Source: Arachis hypogaea (taxonomy: Eukaryota; Streptophyta; Magnoliopsida; Fabales; Fabaceae). Taken from it: a DNA stretch of 64,000 bases. The DNA lies in contig NC_092051.1 in NCBI RefSeq assembly GCF_003086295.3, positions 18,161,940 to 18,225,939 of the forward strand, written 5' to 3'. Shown here piece by piece: positions 1 through 11,116 of this stretch. The position numbers were made by a program, and so were the translations under genes. Each line of letters begins with the position of its first letter. The stretch's first letter is position 1. A model generated the notes under the pieces. That model saw nothing but the letters and a program-made list of their open reading frames with translations. It did not search any database and had not been told where the DNA came from.

Positions 1-1195
1 AAGAGGATAAAATGAAACACGCTCCGAGCCTGTTGGGAGTAGAGCAAGAGGTCAGGGAAACCCTCTGGGACTACATGAAAATGTTCAATGAGGCTTGCCT
101 GGAGATTCAGAATCTACCTACCGAAGCAGTGATTATGGGATTAGTCAATGGCCTTTGAGAAGGGTCGTTCTCTCAATCCATATCCAAGAGACAGCCAGGC
201 TCTTTGAATGAAGTATAAGAAAGAGCAGAAAAATACATCAACATGGAAGAGAATTCCCGATTAAGGGAACCTCCCCCACGACCAACCTTACCCTACCAAC
301 CTCGGGAAAAGAAAAAAGAACCTAAGAAGAAGGAGGAGCAAAACCTGGAGAAGCCTCGAAGATACCACAATTACACTCTGTTAAGGGTTTCTCTTGTAGA
401 TGTTTATAGAAAGATATGTCATACAGAGAAGCTTCCGTCTCCTCGCCTTATCAAACACAAGAAGCCAGAAAGTCGGACAGAATATTGCGAGTACCATAAG
501 CTTTATGGACATTCCACCAACAAATGTTACGACTCGAAAAATGTCATAGAAAAGTTAGCCAGAGAAAACTGACTTGACAGATACTTGGCCGATAGATCGG
601 GCGACCCGAGGAAGAGAAGATGAGATGAAGAAGGAGGAAGACAAGAACGTCCACCTCAAACCCCGAAGTGACATATACACATGATTAATGAAGGATTTAC
701 CGGAGGGAGAATATCAAAGTCATCACGAAAAAGGCACCTCAAGGAGGTATATCAAGTTGGGGAAGACAACCAACTACCCGACCTGCCCACTATCTCGTTC
801 ACTAAAGAAGATGCTCAAAGGGTAACACCCGGGCATGACAATCCCGTGGTGATAACCATGATCCTAGAAAATGCTAACCTCTACAGAACCTTGATAGATT
901 AGGGTAGCTCGGCCAAAATTTTGTTCAAACCCGCCTTCAACAAGCTCGGGCTGGAAGAAAAAGATCTAAAGGCATACCCAGATATTCTCTTCGGACTGGG
1001 AGATACACCGATCCAACCTCTTGGATACATTTTGCTATACACCACTTTCGGAAAAGGTGCAAGATCGAAGACACTAAGCATCGACTAAATCGTAGTTAAT
1101 GTAAATTCGGCGTACAACGCCTCACCTCTACATGAAGTTTCCTACGGCAGAAAGAATTGCCACCATAAAAAGGGACCATAAGTTAGCATGAAAAT
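1..1195 (+). pseudogene. Tat gag and protease remnant
   Basis: Broken reading frames encode the C-terminal half of gag and the start of protease. The longest clean gag piece is 243-572 (109 residues). It contains a zinc-knuckle-like CEYH...GH...C motif at about residues 81-94, the same variant as in the intact Tat element. A second piece at 681-902 runs toward the protease active site, where the expected D-T/S-G reads LID-stop-GSS at about 900, so the active site itself is destroyed. Further stops follow near 1086. It cannot make a working polyprotein. Confidence 0.8.
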
Positions 1196-1257
1196 GCTAT
1201 AATGGGAGCCTTAATCTAAAAGGCAATCCAGACTGTAAAGAGGTCAACATCGTTGAG

Positions 1258-3096
1258 TTGAGAGGAGTCCAAACTCGAGAGGAGTTGCGCCCCCAGCCTG
1301 GAGGCAAAACAGAAGAGATACAAATTGGAGACCATCCTGACAAAACCATAAACATAGGAGATAATTTGGAGGGTAGTATGAAGGAACATCTCGTTGATCT
1401 ACTAAGGGAAAACTCTAACCTCTTTGCCTGGAAAGCCTCCAACATGCCTGGTATAGATCCCGACTTAATGTCCCATAAACTCGCAGTATACCCGGGCTCT
1501 CGACCTGTTCAGCAAAAACGTCGGAAGCTTGGACCAGAGAGGACACAGGTCGTGGAGGAGCAAGTACAAGCCTTGTTGGAAGCAAGGTTCATAAAGGAGG
1601 TAAAATATCCCTCTTCCTAGCATTGATGCCCTGGTCGACTCAGCCTCAGACTACCGCTATCTGTTCTTCATGGACACTTACTCGAGTTACAACCAAATCC
1701 CGATGTACAAGCCAGATCAGGAAAAGACCTTGTTCATAACTCCAAAAGGCAACTACTGCTATGTAGTAATCCCTTTTGGATCAAAGAATGCGCGGGCTAC
1801 ATACTAGCAACTAATGAATAAGGATTTCTCCTTTCACTTAGGAAAACTTATGGAGGTATACATAGATGATATGCTTGTCAAAATCAAAGAGAGCACAACG
1901 TTGTTGTCGGACCTCTCCGATGTGTTCTCTACGATAAGGAAGCATGAAATGAGGTTAAACCCCTCAAAATGCACCTTCGCAATCAAAGCCAGAAAGTTCT
2001 TAGGATTCATGTTAACTCAAAGAGGCATAGAAGCAAACCTATACAAATGTCAGGCTATACTCAATATGAAAAACCTGACTTGTGTTAAAGAAGTCCAACA
2101 ATTGAATGGAAGGTTAGCTGCCCTGTCCAGATTTCTAGCCGGATCAACCTTGAAATCAGTTCCCTTATATTCATTCCTAAGAAAAGGGAAACAATTTGAA
2201 TGGACCCCAGAATGCGAGCAAGCCTTCCAAGATTTCAAAACCTTCTTGGGTCAGCCACCCATACTCACCCGACCCGTAAAGGGAGAGGAACTTGTGTTAT
2301 ACCTAGTAGTGGCAAATCGAGCCATAGCCTCTGCCTTGGTATGAGAAGAAGAGAAGAGACAACAACCTATCTATTTTATCAACAAAACCTTACAAGGGAC
2401 AAAGTTGAACTACCAAAAGATAGAAAAGTTTGCCTATGCCCTTATCCTCGCATCTCGAAGACTCCGAACCTACTTCTAGGCTCACACCATCAAAGTCTGC
2501 ACTAATTAACTAATGAAACTTATTTTGCAAAAGACGGACTTGGCAGGACAGATGTTATAATGAGCTGTAGAGCTGTCTGAGTTTGACCTAAAGTATGAAG
2601 CTCGAACAGCAATCAAGTCACAATACCTGACCGACTTCATTCCTGAATACACTGAAAGCCTGGGGGATCCAGCTACATGGAGTCTATACATAGATGGGTC
2701 ATCAAACAAAGCAGGAAGTGGAGCGGGAGTTATCTTAGAAAATGACCAAGGAACTCGGATAGAACTCTCCCTAAGGTTCAAGTTCCCTGCTTCCAACAAC
2801 CAAGCAGAGTACAAAGCCTTACTTGCTGGCTTGAAGCTAGCCAAAGAAGTAGGGGTTGAAAAATTAATAGTGTTCAGTGATTCGCAAGTAATAACTTCAC
2901 AGATTAATGACACTTCTCAAGCCAAAGACCCCACTATGAAGAAATACTTGGATGAAGCCCGAGAATAATTATCAAACTTTCCAGAGTGAGAGATCCGACA
3001 TATAGCTCGGGAATCCAACGCCCGAACACATGCCTTCTCCAAATTATCCAGCATCAAGCCAGGAGGTAACAACAGAAGCCTCATTCAGGAAACTCT
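1258..3096 (+). pseudogene. Tat pol remnant: reverse transcriptase, RNase H, archaeal-type RNase H
   Basis: The stretch at 1258-1620 matches the segment before RT (NLFAWKASNMPGIDPDLMSHKLAV and following). The 1814-2344 stretch holds the RT palm motif VYIDDMLVK and the RT-RNase H connection. Past a stop at 2342 come RNase H and then the second RNase H (LYIDGSSNKAGS, NNQAEYKALLAGLKLA, FSDSQVITSQI) to about 3080. Two RNase H domains in series are typical of the Tat lineage. At about 1618 part of RT is missing: the frame jumps from KYPSS to the LPNIDALVDS-like segment. At least six further stops or shifts occur. Confidence 0.85.
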
Positions 3097-3101
3097 ACAA
3101 G
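3097..3101. repeat. Target-site duplication ACAAG, left copy
   Basis: ACAAG directly precedes the TGATGAGC start of the left Athila LTR. The same five bases (13932-13936) directly follow the terminal CA of the right LTR. A perfect 5-bp duplication is the expected integrase signature and fixes both ends of the inserted element. Confidence 0.95.
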
Positions 3102-4641
3102 TGATGAGCAGATATTTTATACGCTTTTTGGGGTTAATTTCATATAGTTTTGAGTATGTTTTAGTTAGTTTTTAGTCTATTTTCATTAGTTTTTAGGAAA
3201 AATTCATATTTCTGGACTTTACTATGAGTTGTGTGTTTTTCTGTAATTTCAGGTATTTTTCTGGCTGAAATTGAAGGAGCTGAGCAAAAATCTGATTCAG
3301 GCTGAAAAAGGACTGCTGATGCTGTTGGATTCTGACCTCCCTGCACTCAAAGTGAATTTTCTGGAGCTATAGAACTCGAAATGGCATGATTCCAATTGCA
3401 TTGGAAAGTAGACATCCAGGGCTTTCCAGCAATATATAATAGTCCATACTTTACACAAGGATAGACGACATAAACTGGCGTTCAACGCCAGTTCTCTGCC
3501 CAATTCTGGCGTCCAGCGCCAGAAAAGGATCAAAAGCTGGAGTTGAACGCCCAAACTGGCATAAAAACTGGCGTTCAACTCCACAAATGGCCTCTGCACG
3601 TGAATTGCTTAAGTCTCAACCCAGCACACACCAAGTGGGCCCCAGAAGTGGATCTCTGCATCATCCATCATAGTCCACTCATATTTTGTAACCCTAGGCT
3701 ACTAATTTAGTATTTAAACAACTTTTAGAGACCTATTTTGTATCTCATGACATTTTAGATCTAAACTTTGTATTCTCTGACGGCATGAGTCTCTAAACCC
3801 CATTGTTGGGGGTGAGGAGCTCTGCTGTGTCTCGATGAATTAATGCAAGTATTTCTGTTTTCCATTCAAACACGCTTGTTCCTATCTAAGATGTTCATTC
3901 GCGCTTAACTGTGATGGAGGTGATGATCTGTGACACTCATCACCTTCCTCAATTCATGAACGTGTGCCTGACAACCACCTCCGTTCTATATACGATTGAA
4001 TGAGTATCTCTTAGATTCCCTAATCAGAATCTCCGTGGTATAAGCTAGAACTGATGGCAGCATTCATGAGAATCCGGAAAGTCTAAACCTTGTCTGTGGT
4101 ATTCCGAGTAGGATTCACGGATTGAATGACTGTGACGAGCTTCAAACTCCTGAAGGCTGGGCGTTAGTGACAGACGCAAAATGATAGTAAATCCTATTCC
4201 AACCGGATCGAGAACCAACCGGTGATTAGCCGTGCTGTGACAGAGCGCGTGAGCGTAGTTTTCACTGGAAGGATGGAAGGTAGCCATTGACAACGGTGAT
4301 CCACCAACACACAGCTTGCCATAGGAGGACGTGCGTGCGTGAACAAGAAGACAGAGGAAAGCAGAGATTCAGAAGACAAAGCATCTCCAAAACTCCAACA
4401 TATTCTCCATTACTGCATAACAAGTAACCTTTAATCCATGCTCTGCTGTTTATTTGCAATTCAACTGATAAACATAATTGACTTCCTGACTAAGATTTAC
4501 AAGATAACCATAGATTGCTTCAAACCAACAATCTCTGTGGGATTCGACCCTTACTCACGTGAGGTATTACTTGGACGACCCAGTGCACTTGCTGGTTAGT
4601 GGTACGCGTTGTGAAAAGTGTGATTCACAATTCGTGCACCA
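3102..4641 (+). repeat. Athila-type 5' LTR (1540 bp)
   Basis: The LTR starts TGATGAGC and ends GTGCACCA, and is matched almost base for base by 12393-13931. At 3474-3583 it contains several copies of a GGCGTTCAACGCC-type palindrome that also occur in gag and the 3' region. Small open frames on the reverse strand (such as 4045-4293) occur in both LTR copies and look like chance frames. The LTR should hold the promoter and polyadenylation signals, but I cannot place the transcription start. Confidence 0.95.
3474..3583. repeat. GGCGTTCAACGCC palindrome cluster in the LTR
   Basis: Four or five copies or half-copies of a short inverted repeat lie here: ACTGGCGTTCAACGCCAGT, then CTGGCGTCCAGCGCCAG, then GAGTTGAACGCC and CTGGCGTTCAACTCC variants. 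The same cluster is in the 3' LTR (about 12765-12873). The variant CTGGCGTCCAGCGCCAG keeps both arms complementary although the sequence has changed. Confidence 0.85.
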
Positions 4642-4647
4642 AGTTTT

Positions 4648-4665
4648 TGGCGCCGTTGCCGGGGA
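4648..4665 (+). promoter_or_regulatory. Primer-binding site (Athila type)
   Basis: TGGCGCCGTTGCCGGGGA begins six bases after the 5' LTR. It starts with TGG, as needed to pair with a tRNA 3' CCA end, and is the usual site of Athila elements, generally assigned to tRNA-Asp. Minus-strand DNA synthesis would start here. Confidence 0.85.
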
Positions 4666-5356
4666 TTGTTCGTGTTTGGACAACTAACGGTTTATTTTGT
4701 TGCTTAGATTAGGAAAAATTTCTCTTTTTTTGGTTTAGAGTCTTTTATTATTTATCCCTTGTTAAAACACTTTAAATTTATAGCTCAATTAGTTAGAACG
4801 TGGTGTTTATGTTCATGGTAATTGGCTATCATATTTTTTAAAATCTTTTTCAGAAATAATTTTTTCTATTAAATCCTGTGCCAAACTTTAAGTTTGGTGT
4901 TTTCTTGATTGATTTTCCTTAAAATTTTCGAAAATTTTGGTTTGGTTTTCTAAAAATTTTAAGTTTGGTGTTCTTTCTTCGTGTTCTTGAGTTTTCCTTG
5001 TGACTTGATCTTAAAATTTTTAAGTTTGGTGTTCCTTGGTGTTTTCCCTCCAAAATTTTCGAAAATAGGGAGCATTAGAGCTAAAAATTTTAAATCTTGT
5101 GCTATCTTATTGTTTTTCTCTCTCCTCTTTAAATTCAAAAATATCTTTTCTCTCTGTTTTAAAAGCAAATTTTCGAAATCTATTTCAAAAATTCAGATTT
5201 TTTTTTTAAATTTAAAACCTTTTTTCAAAAAAAAAAAATAAATTATTTCAAAATTCAAATTCTTTTTAGATATTTTATTTTATTTAAGTATTTACTTCTT
5301 ATAAAATAAAATAAATAAAAAGGTAAATCAGTCCAAGTTATATCCATATATCCATA
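4666..5356 (+). other. Athila leader region with repeated AAGTTTGGTGT
   Basis: This is AT-rich untranslated leader between the primer-binding site and the gag start. It has no frame worth calling. The 11-mer AAGTTTGGTGT occurs three times (4890-4900, 4961-4971, 5022-5032). The same 11-mer lies just before the 3' LTR (12380-12390) and once more at 11015-11025. Runs of AAAATTTTCGAAAATTTT-like sequence are also frequent. Confidence 0.7.
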
Positions 5357-8300
5357 ATGGACATAAGTGGAAATGAACAGTCCAGGAGGACTCTGGGGTC
5401 ATATTCTAACCCCTTTACTGCTTCATATGGGAGTAGAATATGCATACCCTCCATTGGAGTTAGTAGCTTTGAGTTGAATCCTCAGCTCATTATCATGGTG
5501 CAGCAAAGTTGCCAGTATTCCGGTCTTCCACAGGAAGAACCTACAGAGTTTCTGGCACAATTTCTACAAATTGCTGACACAGTACATGATAAGGAAATAG
5601 ATCAGGATGTCTACAGACTATTACTGTTTCCATTTGCGGTAAAAGATCAAGCTAAGAGGTGGTTAAATAACCAACCTAAGGCCATCATAAAGACATGGAA
5701 ACAGCTAACAGAAAAATTCCTGAATCAATATTTTCCTCCAAAAAGGATGACACAGCTAAGGCTGGACATCCAAGGCTTCAAGCAAGGAGATAATGAATCT
5801 CTTTATGATGCCTGGGAGAGATACAGAGAGATGCTACGAAAATGCCCCTCTGAAATGTTTTCAGAGTGGGTTCAATTAGACATCTTCTACTATGGGCTTG
5901 CAGAAGGAGCTCAGATGTCTCTAGATTACTCAGCTGGTGGATCTATCCACATGAGAAAGACAATTGAAGAGGCTCAAGAGCTCATTGATATAGTTGCCAG
6001 GAATCAGCATCTGTACCTAAGCAGCAACCCTTCCATGAATGAAAAGGTTAAAACAGTAACTGCTGAATTCAGTACTGTAAAACAAGCTGCTGAATTCAAT
6101 CAGCAATTGGATTTTCTAACAAAGCAGCTAGCTAAATTCAAGGACAGGCTACAAGAGACAAGGATAGCTAATATACATATGGACGAACAGTTTAAGCAAA
6201 CAAAGCAGCAGCTATCAAGGCAAATAGCAGAAGAATGCCAAGCAGTTCAATTAAGAAGTGGGAAAACATTAAATACCACACCTCAAGGCATCAAAAATTC
6301 AAGAAATGAGCGACCCACCAAAGATTCACCTGAGGACAGTAAGAGCCCAGGGAAAAATAATTCTGGCACTAAAACGCCAGAAAATGGGTGGAAGGCTGGC
6401 GCTGAACGCCCAGACCATGCCCAAAACTGGCGTTCAGCGCCAGAAACAAGGCAGGATTGGCGTTCAACGCCAGAAATGGGCAAGAATCTGGCGTTGAACT
6501 CCCAAATGGGGCAGAATCCAGCGTTGAACGCCCAAAATGGGCACAATTCTGGCGTTCAGGCGCCAGGAACAGACAGTGAGCTGGCGTCTAACGTCACTCC
6601 AGCTTCTGACTCTGGCACTCAATTGCCAGTGAGGGATCAGACACACACAAGTGCTGATAACAACCCCTCTAAAAAGGCTTCTTTAACCACTAAGGTTGAG
6701 GAATATAAAGCCAAGATACCTTATCCTCAAAAACTCCGGAAAGAAGAGCAGGATAAGCAATTTTCTCGCTTTGCAGATTATCTAAGGACTCTTGAAATAA
6801 AGATTCCATTTGCAGAAGCACTTGAGCAAATACCTTCTTATGCCAAGTTCATGAAAGAGATCTTGAGTCATAAAAAGGAGTGGAGAGAAACAGAAAGAGT
6901 TCTCCTCACTGAAGAATGCAGTGCAGTCATTCTGAAAAGCTTTCCTGAAAAGCTTAAAGACCCTGGGAGTTTTCTGATACCATGCATATTAGAAGGTGAT
7001 TGCACCAAGACAGCTTTGTGCGATCTTGGGGCAAGCATCAACCTGATACCTGCATCCACTATCAGGAAGCTTGGCTTAACTGAAGAAGTTAAACCAACCC
7101 GGATATGTCTCCAACTTGCTGATGGTTCCACTAAATACCCATCAGGCGTGATTGAGGACATGATTGTCAGAGTTGGGCCATTCGCCTTTCCCACTGACTT
7201 TGTTGTGCTGGAGATGGAGGAGCACAAGAGTGCTACTCTCATTCTAGGAAGACCCTTCCTAGCAACTGGACGATCCCTCATTGACGTCCAACAGGGGGAA
7301 ATAACCCTAAGAGTCAATGATGATGAGTTTAAGTTGAACGCTGTCAAAGCCATGCAGCATCCAGACACATCAACAGACTGCATGAAAGTTGATCTTATTG
7401 ACTCTTTGGTAGAAAAGATCAACATGGCTGAGAGTCTCGAATCAGAGTTGGAAGACATCTTTAAAGATGTTCAGCCTGATTTGGAGGAGTCAGAGGACAT
7501 GAAAGAGCCTCTGAACTTTCTTCTGAAAGAGGAAAAACCCCCTAAACCCGAGCTCAAGCCACTACCACCATCCTTGAAATATGCATTTCTGGGAGAAGGT
7601 GACACTTTTCCAGTGATCATAAGCTCTGCTTTAAATTCACAGGAAGAGGAAGCACTTATTCAAGTGCTAAGGACACACAAGACAGCTCTTGGGTGGTCCA
7701 TAGGTGACCTTAAGGGCATAAGCCCAGCTAGATGCATGCACAAAATTCTATTGGAGGACAATGCCAAACCAGTGGTTCAACCACAGAGGCGGCTAAATCC
7801 AGCCATGAAGGAAGTGGTGCAGAAAGAGGTCACCAAATTACTGGAGGCTGGGATTATTTATCCTATTTCTGATAGCCCCTGGGTGAGCCCTGTTCAAGTC
7901 GTCCCAAAAAAGGGAGGCATGACAGTGATTCATAATGAAAAAAATGAACTGGTTCCTACAAGAACAGTTACCGGGTGGCGCATGTGTATTGACTACAGAA
8001 GGCTCAATACAGCCACCAGAAAGGATCATTTTCCTTTACCATTCATAGACCAGATGCTAGAAAGACTAGCAGGTCATGATTATTACTGCTTTTTGGATGG
8101 CTACTCAGGTTATAACCAGATTGCAGTAGATCCCCAGGATCAAGAGAAAACAGCATTCACATGTCCATCTGGAGTGTTTGCTTACAGAAGGATGCCATTT
8201 GGGCTATGTAATGCGCCTGCAACCTTCCAGAGATGCATGCTCTCTATTTTCTCTGACATGGTGGAAAAATTTCTGGAAGTCTTCATGGATGACTTCTCAG

Positions 8301-10171
8301 TATATGGAGACTCATTCAGCTCCTGTCTTGATCACCTGAAACTTGTTCTGAAAAGATGCCAAGAAACTAACCTAGTTTTAAACTGGGAAAAGTGTCACTT
8401 CATGGTGACTGAAGGAATTGTTCTTGGGCATAAAATCTCAAACAAGGGAATAGAGGTGGATCAAGCAAAAATAGAGGTAATTGAAAAATTACCACCACCT
8501 GCCAATGTTAAGGCAATCAGAAGCTTCCTGGGGCATGCAGGATTCTATAGGAGGTTTATAAAGGATTTTTCAAAAATCGCAAAACCTCTAAGCAATCTGC
8601 TAGCTGCTAACACGCCATTTGTGTTTGACACAAAGTGCCTGCAGGCATTTGAAACGCTGAAGGCTAAGCTGGTCACAGCACCAGTCATTTCTGCACCAGA
8701 CTGGACATTGCCATTTGAGTTAATGTGTGATGCCAGTGATCATGCCATTGGTGCAGTATTGGGACAGAGGCATGACAAGCTTCTGCATGTCATTTACTAT
8801 GCCAGTCGCGTTCTAAATGACGCCCAGAAAAATTACACAACCACAGAAAAAGAATTACTTGCAGTGGTTTACGCCATTGACAAGTTCAGATCATACTTAG
8901 TAGGATCAAAAGTGATTGTGTATACTGACCATGCTGCTCTTAAATATCTACTCACAAAGCAGGATTCAAAACCCAGGCTCATCAGATGGGTATTGCTTCT
9001 GCAAGAGTTTGATATAGAAATAAGAGACAGAAAAGGGACAGAGAACCAAGTGGCTGATCATCTGTCCCGAATAGAGCCAGTGGAAGGGACGCCCCTCCCT
9101 TCTCTTGAGATCTTTGAGACGTTTCCTGATGAGCATTTATTCGCCATTCAGGAAGTACCATGGTTTGCCGATATTGTAAACTATAAAGCTGCAAGGTTCA
9201 TACCCAAGGAGTACAACAGGATACAAAAGAAGAAATTAATTACTGATGCAAAGTACTACTTGTGGGATGAACCTTATCTCTTTAAGAGATGTGCAGACGA
9301 AATTATCCGTAGGTGTGTGCCTAGAGAAGAAGCACAGAGGATCCTGTGGCATTGCCACGGATCTCAATATGGAGGCCATTTCGGAGGTGAGCGAACAGCC
9401 ACCAAGGTCCTCCAATGTGGCTTCTATTGGCCCACACTCTATAAAGATTCCCGAGAGTTTGTACGTAATTGTGACAGTTGCCAAAGAGCTGGCAATCTGC
9501 CTCATGGTTACGCCATGCCTCAACAAGGAATCTTGGAAATTGAGTTGTTTGACGTATGGGGAATTGACTTCATGGGACCTTTCCCACCGTCATACTCAAA
9601 CACTTATATTCTGGTGGCAGTTGACTATGTATCAAAATGGGTTGAGGCTATTGCCACACCCACCAATGATACTAAAACAGTACTGAAGTTCCTCCAGAAA
9701 CATATCTTTAGCAGGTTTGGTGTCCCTAGAGTACTAATCAGTGATGGGGGCACTCACTTCTGCAATAAACAGCTTTACTCTGCCATGGTTCGGTATGGAA
9801 TTCGCCACAAGGTGGCCACTCCATATCATCCACAATCCAATGGGCAAGCTGAAGTCTCTAATAGAGAATTAAAGAGAATCCTGGAACGGACAGTAAATAC
9901 CCGTAGAAAGGATTGGGCACGGAGCTTGGATGATGCTCTGTGGGCTTACAGAACAGCATTCAAGACCCCTATAGGGACCTCTCCATACCAACTGGTGTAT
10001 GGTAAGGCATGTCACCTGCCCGTGGAACTAGAACATAAAGCCTACTGGGCAACCAGATTCCTAAACTTTGATGCCAAATTAGCAGAAGAAAAAAGATTGC
10101 TCCAGCTAAATGAGCTAGAGGAGTTCAGATTCACAGCTTTCGAAAATGCCAAGCTATATAAGGAAAAATAA
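5357..10171 (+). CDS. Athila-type gag-pol polyprotein, ended early by one in-frame stop
   Basis: The 1604-residue frame encodes most of a fused gag-pol. Gag capsid-like sequence spans about residues 35-230, and I see no clear zinc knuckle. Residues about 335-421 are a repeat-derived insert rich in ALNAQNG, WRSAPE and AERP units. Protease is at about 555 ([11 protein letters not shown]). RT palm motif FMDDFSVYG is near 977 and RNase H ([14 protein letters not shown]) near 1122. Integrase has an HHCC zinc finger at about 1332-1378 and the catalytic acidic residues in [15 protein letters not shown] and [10 protein letters not shown]. The start ATG follows the leader and begins a gag-like N-terminus. 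TAA at 10169-10171 cuts the frame inside the integrase tail, which continues in the same frame to 10438. It would act in cytoplasmic particles and then integrate DNA in the nucleus. This copy is probably unable to supply full integrase. Confidence 0.93.
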   Translation: MDISGNEQSRRTLGSYSNPFTASYGSRICIPSIGVSSFELNPQLIIMVQQSCQYSGLPQEEPTEFLAQFLQIADTVHDKEIDQDVYRLLLFPFAVKDQAKRWLNNQPKAIIKTWKQLTEKFLNQYFPPKRMTQLRLDIQGFKQGDNESLYDAWERYREMLRKCPSEMFSEWVQLDIFYYGLAEGAQMSLDYSAGGSIHMRKTIEEAQELIDIVARNQHLYLSSNPSMNEKVKTVTAEFSTVKQAAEFNQQLDFLTKQLAKFKDRLQETRIANIHMDEQFKQTKQQLSRQIAEECQAVQLRSGKTLNTTPQGIKNSRNERPTKDSPEDSKSPGKNNSGTKTPENGWKAGAERPDHAQNWRSAPETRQDWRSTPEMGKNLALNSQMGQNPALNAQNGHNSGVQAPGTDSELASNVTPASDSGTQLPVRDQTHTSADNNPSKKASLTTKVEEYKAKIPYPQKLRKEEQDKQFSRFADYLRTLEIKIPFAEALEQIPSYAKFMKEILSHKKEWRETERVLLTEECSAVILKSFPEKLKDPGSFLIPCILEGDCTKTALCDLGASINLIPASTIRKLGLTEEVKPTRICLQLADGSTKYPSGVIEDMIVRVGPFAFPTDFVVLEMEEHKSATLILGRPFLATGRSLIDVQQGEITLRVNDDEFKLNAVKAMQHPDTSTDCMKVDLIDSLVEKINMAESLESELEDIFKDVQPDLEESEDMKEPLNFLLKEEKPPKPELKPLPPSLKYAFLGEGDTFPVIISSALNSQEEEALIQVLRTHKTALGWSIGDLKGISPARCMHKILLEDNAKPVVQPQRRLNPAMKEVVQKEVTKLLEAGIIYPISDSPWVSPVQVVPKKGGMTVIHNEKNELVPTRTVTGWRMCIDYRRLNTATRKDHFPLPFIDQMLERLAGHDYYCFLDGYSGYNQIAVDPQDQEKTAFTCPSGVFAYRRMPFGLCNAPATFQRCMLSIFSDMVEKFLEVFMDDFSVYGDSFSSCLDHLKLVLKRCQETNLVLNWEKCHFMVTEGIVLGHKISNKGIEVDQAKIEVIEKLPPPANVKAIRSFLGHAGFYRRFIKDFSKIAKPLSNLLAANTPFVFDTKCLQAFETLKAKLVTAPVISAPDWTLPFELMCDASDHAIGAVLGQRHDKLLHVIYYASRVLNDAQKNYTTTEKELLAVVYAIDKFRSYLVGSKVIVYTDHAALKYLLTKQDSKPRLIRWVLLLQEFDIEIRDRKGTENQVADHLSRIEPVEGTPLPSLEIFETFPDEHLFAIQEVPWFADIVNYKAARFIPKEYNRIQKKKLITDAKYYLWDEPYLFKRCADEIIRRCVPREEAQRILWHCHGSQYGGHFGGERTATKVLQCGFYWPTLYKDSREFVRNCDSCQRAGNLPHGYAMPQQGILEIELFDVWGIDFMGPFPPSYSNTYILVAVDYVSKWVEAIATPTNDTKTVLKFLQKHIFSRFGVPRVLISDGGTHFCNKQLYSAMVRYGIRHKVATPYHPQSNGQAEVSNRELKRILERTVNTRRKDWARSLDDALWAYRTAFKTPIGTSPYQLVYGKACHLPVELEHKAYWATRFLNFDAKLAEEKRLLQLNELEEFRFTAFENAKLYKEK
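6364..6625 (+). repeat. In-frame palindromic micro-repeats within gag
   Basis: About eight to ten degenerate copies of the (T)GGCGTTCAACGCC(A) palindrome or its half-sites lie here, spaced about 25-35 bases apart and joined by AAATGGGC-type linkers. They are translated in frame as units such as ALNAQNGHN and [10 protein letters not shown]. The same unit occurs in the LTRs and at 10630-10803 of this element, outside coding sequence. Confidence 0.85.
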
Positions 10172-10438
10172 AAAAAGTGGCATGACAGAAAGCTGTCATC
10201 TAGAATCTTTGAACCAGGACAGAAGGTTCTGTTGTTTAACTCTAGACTCAGGCTATTCCCCGAAAAACTGAAATCCCGGTGGAGGGGACCATACGTGATT
10301 ACAAGTGTATCACCATATGGTTATGTGGAGCTTCAAGATATTGATTCTGATAAGAAGTTCATTGTCAATGGACAGAGAATCAAGCATTACCTTGAAGGCA
10401 ACATTGAGCAAGAATGCTCAAGGCTGAAGCTAGATTAA
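10172..10438 (+). pseudogene. Continuation of the Athila integrase C-terminus after the stop
   Basis: The sequence after the TAA at 10169-10171 stays in the same frame for 89 codons. It reads KKWHDRKLSSRIFEPGQKVL, then a KSRWRGPYVI segment and a final EQECSRLKLD before a natural stop at 10436-10438. This is the GPY/F-type C-terminal region of Ty3/gypsy integrase (GPYVI visible). No shift separates it from the main frame, so the break is a single nonsense codon. Confidence 0.85.
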
Positions 10439-10629
10439 AAGCTCAGCAAGGTCCAGCTAAGGACATTAAAGAAGCGCTTGTTGGGAGGCAACCCAATTTT
10501 TATTTATTTTCATGGTTTTTCATGTTTTATTAGGTTCATGATCAAGTGGAGTCACAAAATAAATATCAAAAATTGAAAATGGAATCAAAAACAGCAGAAG
10601 AAAAATCACACCCTGGAGGAAGCAGTTGT
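10439..10629 (+). other. Athila post-pol spacer
   Basis: Non-coding start of the Athila 3' region. I see no intact env-like frame here or downstream. Confidence 0.5.
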
Positions 10630-10803
10630 CTGGCGTTCAACGCCAGAACAGAGCATGGTTCTGGCGCTGAACGCCCAAAATGGGCAACATCCTAGCGCTG
10701 AACGCCCAGAACAAGCATGGTTCTGGCGTTCAACGCCAGAAATGGCTAGTAAATGGGCGTTGAACGCCCAAAATGGGCACCAACCTGGCGCTGAACGCCC
10801 AGA
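10630..10803. repeat. GGCGTTCAACGCC palindrome cluster in the 3' region
   Basis: Seven or so copies of the palindrome (variants GGCGTTCAACGCC, GGCGCTGAACGCC, AGCGCTGAACGCC, GGCGTTGAACGCC) lie here, spaced 25-35 bases apart and linked by CAAAATGGGC-like spacers. The unit and spacing closely resemble those inside gag (6364-6625). No intact gene spans them. Short open frames on both strands here simply read the repeat. Confidence 0.85.
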
Positions 10804-10990
10804 GTTGTGTGCAAGGGAATTTTGCATGCCTAAATTGGTGCAGGGATGTAAATGCCTTGACACCTCAAGATCTGTGGACCTCACAGGATCAATTCAAGAT
10901 CTGTGGACCCCACAGGATCCCCACCTTCCCTCCTCATAATCCTAGTTTTTTTTCTTTCCACATCTTCTTCTTCATCTATTCCCTCTTCTT

Positions 10991-11025
10991 TTGCTCGAGG
11001 GCGAGCAACACTCTAAGTTTGGTGT
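10991..11025 (+). promoter_or_regulatory. Hairpin plus AAGTTTGGTGT module, first copy
   Basis: A perfect 7-bp stem (TTGCTCG at 10991-10997, CGAGCAA at 11002-11008) with loop AGGG is followed six bases later by AAGTTTGGTGT (11015-11025). The same module recurs just before the 3' LTR at 12356-12390, with one stem pair changed from C-G to T-A. Confidence 0.7.
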
Positions 11026-11044
11026 GGTAAAACAATTATGTGAA

Positions 11045-11116
11045 GGATCTATAGCTCAGTGGTAGAACATGTGGCTGCAAATCAAGAGATACCTCAGGGG
11101 ATGCACTTCCCTCCAC
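11045..11116 (+). pseudogene. tRNA-Cys-like sequence inside the Athila element
   Basis: The sequence resembles the 5' two-thirds of plant tRNA-Cys(GCA). It has GGATCTATAGCTCAGTGGTA, with a good A-box-like D arm (TAGCTCAGTGG), then an anticodon region CTGCAAATCAAGAG. The expected anticodon GCA sits in a CTGCAAA loop. The T arm and 3' acceptor strand are poor: there is no clear GGTTCRAATCC B box and no pairing partner for GGATCTA. I read it as a tRNA-derived fragment, not a working tRNA gene. A chance resemblance seems unlikely over about 50 bases. Confidence 0.6.

Larger units (their letters stand above)
1..3101 (+). mobile_element. Decayed Tat-lineage Ty3/gypsy element, left part (outer element)
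   Basis: This is the left portion of an old Ty3/gypsy retrotransposon, with gag, protease, reverse transcriptase and two RNase H domains in Tat order. Its 5' LTR lies outside the window. The element is interrupted at 3101 by the Athila-type insertion and resumes at 13937 with integrase. In-frame stops and shifts occur throughout. Lineage is assigned from the gag tail CEYHKLYGHSTNKC, the RT motif YIDDMLVK and the second archaeal-type RNase H (LYIDGSSNKAGSGAGVIL). All three have clear counterparts in the intact - strand Tat element at 31405-40617. Confidence 0.85.

Noticed and set aside
3474..3583. Regularly spaced palindromic repeats that could suggest a CRISPR-like array
   Set aside because: The spacing is irregular, the spacers are near-copies of each other, the copies lie in LTR and coding sequence, and the organism is a plant. 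They are retrotransposon micro-repeats.
4045..4379. Small reverse-strand open frames in the Athila LTR, repeated at 13335-13669
   Set aside because: They recur only because the LTR is duplicated. They contain no domain and differ by random substitutions.
6283..6646. Reverse- and alternate-frame proteins over the gag palindromes (GVERQ-type repeats)
   Set aside because: Palindromic DNA opens several frames at once. Only the gag frame continues on both sides.
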